Origin: Taiwanofungus camphoratus
Taxonomy: Eukaryota; Basidiomycota; Agaricomycetes; Polyporales; Taiwanofungaceae
Reading direction: 5' to 3'
DNA: 64,000 nucleotides
Assembly (NCBI GenBank): GCA_003999685.1
Contig: CP021221.1
Span: forward strand, 2,294,001-2,358,000
The notes beneath the pieces were generated by a model. It was not told the origin of the DNA, searched no databases, and saw only the letters and a program-made list of their open reading frames with translations. Made by a program: the position numbers and the translations under genes. Positions within the stretch are counted from its first letter, which is position 1. Each line of letters begins with the position of its first letter. Shown in pieces: positions 62,507 through 64,000 of this stretch.

Positions 62507-63825
62507 ATGCTCTTGTCGGTGGTTTCTTTGGCTCTCGGCGTGGCGGGTGTTCTCGCACAATCATCGTCGTTGAGCCCGGCACAACAGGTGGCGGAGTTGA
62601 AGCAAGCACCATCGCATGCCGACCGCGTCGCGCTCCTATCCGATTCGGATGTGAGTAGAGCATCGCATATCTTGAATTCTCACTGAATCTGTCTCTAGTT
62701 TGTCTTTGACTTCTTTGATCCGCCCGCGGCAGGCGTTGTGGAAGGCGCGGGAGGTCATCTTGTTCTAGCTGCCGTCGCCGATTTCCCAGCGCTACTGGGC
62801 AATGGCCTCGCTATTGCGGTTGGATTCCTAGGCCCTTGTGGAATGAATACACCCCACACTCATCCTCGAGCTGCCGAGTTTTTGTATCAAGTCAATGGTT
62901 CGATTCAGAGTGGGATGCTGACAGAGACCGGCTCTCGCTTCATTCTCAACAATGTCACTGCAGGACACGGGATGATCCTCCCTAAGGTGTGAAGTCGTAT
63001 TCTTCCTGGCGTGTTGAGGTGACATTGACACTGCGACCAGGGTTCTGTCCACTTCCAGTTCAACGATAATTGCGAGCCTGCGCAATTTGTTTGTATGTCC
63101 TATTCGTTGACCCTTTTCATGACCCTTGGAGCTGATTGGTTGAGCAGCTGCACTGAGCTCTGACGACCCGGGCACATTACTGGTTGCTCAAGGCTGTAAG
63201 TGCGGCCCGCCGTCGGTCACAGGATCTGTTGTTCACACGTCTCTCCAGACTTTGGTATGCCCCCCGCCATCGTGGCCGCATCCCTGGGGCAAATAGGTGT
63301 TGAGGAGGTTGCCAGCCTCGCCGCCAAGGTATGCGTACAGTGTCATTGTCATCGAGCAGCATCGCGCTGACTTCTTGACTCTATCTGCAGATCCCAGACG
63401 ACGTCGCGTTTGGCTCCCAGGAGTGCCTGCAGCGCTGTGGCATCCAGGTCGGCACTCAGCCGACAAACGAGCAGGTCCCCCGCGTCTCCGGGAACGCGCT
63501 CCCCGGCGCGTCCGGCTCCGCGTCCGGCGCCCAGCCCACGTCGACGAACCGCAGTCGCAGCACGCAGACGTCGCTCCTCGGCGCTGTCGCCGGCCCCGCA
63601 TCCAGTCCGGCCAAATCGACCATCCAGCCCGCCACGATTGCGCTGATCGTCGTCGTGTGTGTCATGGGCCTGGGGTACCTTGTCCTGGGCGGGCTCTTCC
63701 TCACGGGGCGCTTCCGCGGCAATGGCAAGGGCAAGGGCAGGTCGTATATCCGCCCCGACATGACCGGTCGCACACAGGTCCCGACCGTCGAGAAGTACGA
63801 CATGATTGGCCCGACGTCTTCATGA
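62507..63825 (+). CDS. Germin-like cupin with signal peptide and C-terminal transmembrane segment
   Basis: Exons: 62507-62650, 62699-62986, 63041-63092, 63148-63195, 63249-63328, 63391-63825 (348 residues). A signal peptide (MLLSVVSLALGVAGVLAQ) leads into one cupin domain. Motif 1, GMNTPHTHPRAAEFLYQVNG, fits G-x5-H-x-H-x3,4-E-x6-G exactly (H101, H103, E108). Motif 2, GMILPKGSVHFQFN, fits the P-x-G-x2-H-x3-N box (H148). So all four metal ligands of germins and spherulins are present. After residue 215 comes a Ser/Thr/Pro-rich linker and a hydrophobic span (285-310, TIALIVVVCVMGLGYLVLG) with a basic stop-transfer (RFRGNGKGKGR) and a short cytoplasmic tail. Germins bind Mn and some are oxalate oxidases or superoxide dismutases; activity here is inference. 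GC content and C-ending codons rise strongly in the last exon. Confidence 0.9.
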
Positions 63826-64000
63826 GCGAAAGCGGCTCGCAAGCATGACTGGTCTAGCTAGTCTGACGATGTCTGAGATGGACCATGCTCGAGATGACTG
63901 TATTGTAGATTTTCATCCTCTGCTGTAGACGGACAATTCGCGACCAGTGCCTTACGGCCGACAATATATGCTGCAGACTGACCGGCACCGTCGCAGTGGG
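63826..64000. other. 3' flank at the right edge
   Basis: This is downstream sequence of the cupin gene up to the window end; no further feature is visible. Confidence 0.3.

Overview
The window is a gene-dense stretch of a fungal nuclear chromosome, most probably from an agaricomycete (mushroom-forming basidiomycete). The reasons are the very intron-rich genes (about 130 introns inferred, mostly 45-65 nt, GT-AG with short branch-site/acceptor pairs), unusually small exons, close packing on both strands, and several proteins of mushroom-type families. No transposon, LTR element, CRISPR array, rRNA or tRNA was recognised. Gene models were built by hand from reading frames, splice sites and remembered family sequences. 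Exon junctions were chosen to keep phase, and every complete model sums to a multiple of three.

Layout, left to right: a large disordered protein with two kinds of tandem repeat, running off the left edge (-); CSN4 (+); a CTK1/CDK12-type kinase with an RS-rich N-terminus (-); a DCAF6/8-like WD40 protein (-); vacuolar protease A, PEP4 (-); a BRD8/Bdc1-like bromodomain protein (+) facing the 3,585-residue TRA1 (-); a basidiomycete repeat/polyQ protein (+); a membrane coiled-coil protein (+); an unrecognised intronless ORF (-); ribosomal protein L35 (+); a GCK-type Ste20 kinase (+); a GPI-anchored Kre9/Knh1-like wall protein (-); VPS24 (+); NAD isocitrate dehydrogenase IDH2 (+); SSD1/Dis3L2-type RNB protein (+); an Rpr2/Snm1-like RNase P/MRP subunit (-); a BTB-domain protein (+); a small conserved protein (-); VID27 (+); glutamine synthetase (-); an ERJ5-like ER DnaJ protein (-); RRN7/TAF1B (+); an unrecognised seven-exon gene (+); and a membrane-anchored germin-like cupin (+).

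Most genes are housekeeping: transcription and chromatin (CTK1, TRA1, bromodomain protein, RRN7), protein turnover (CSN4, WD40 receptor, PEP4, VPS24, VID27), RNA processing (SSD1, Snm1-like), metabolism (IDH2, glutamine synthetase) and ER folding (ERJ5-like). There is no operon logic, but two subunits of one acetyltransferase complex (NuA4) lie tail to tail, with 95 bp between their stop codons. Three of the four GC-AG introns inferred in the window are in that pair.

The points most worth a second look are: the two-tier repeats of the first gene; the GC-AG introns in the NuA4 pair; a 10-nt exon in the ER DnaJ gene and other microexons; the intact RNB acidic quartet in the SSD1 homologue; the transmembrane anchor on the germin-like cupin; and a coherent seven-exon gene of unknown function at 61.5-62.4 kb. 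I did not find a convincing multi-gene novel system.
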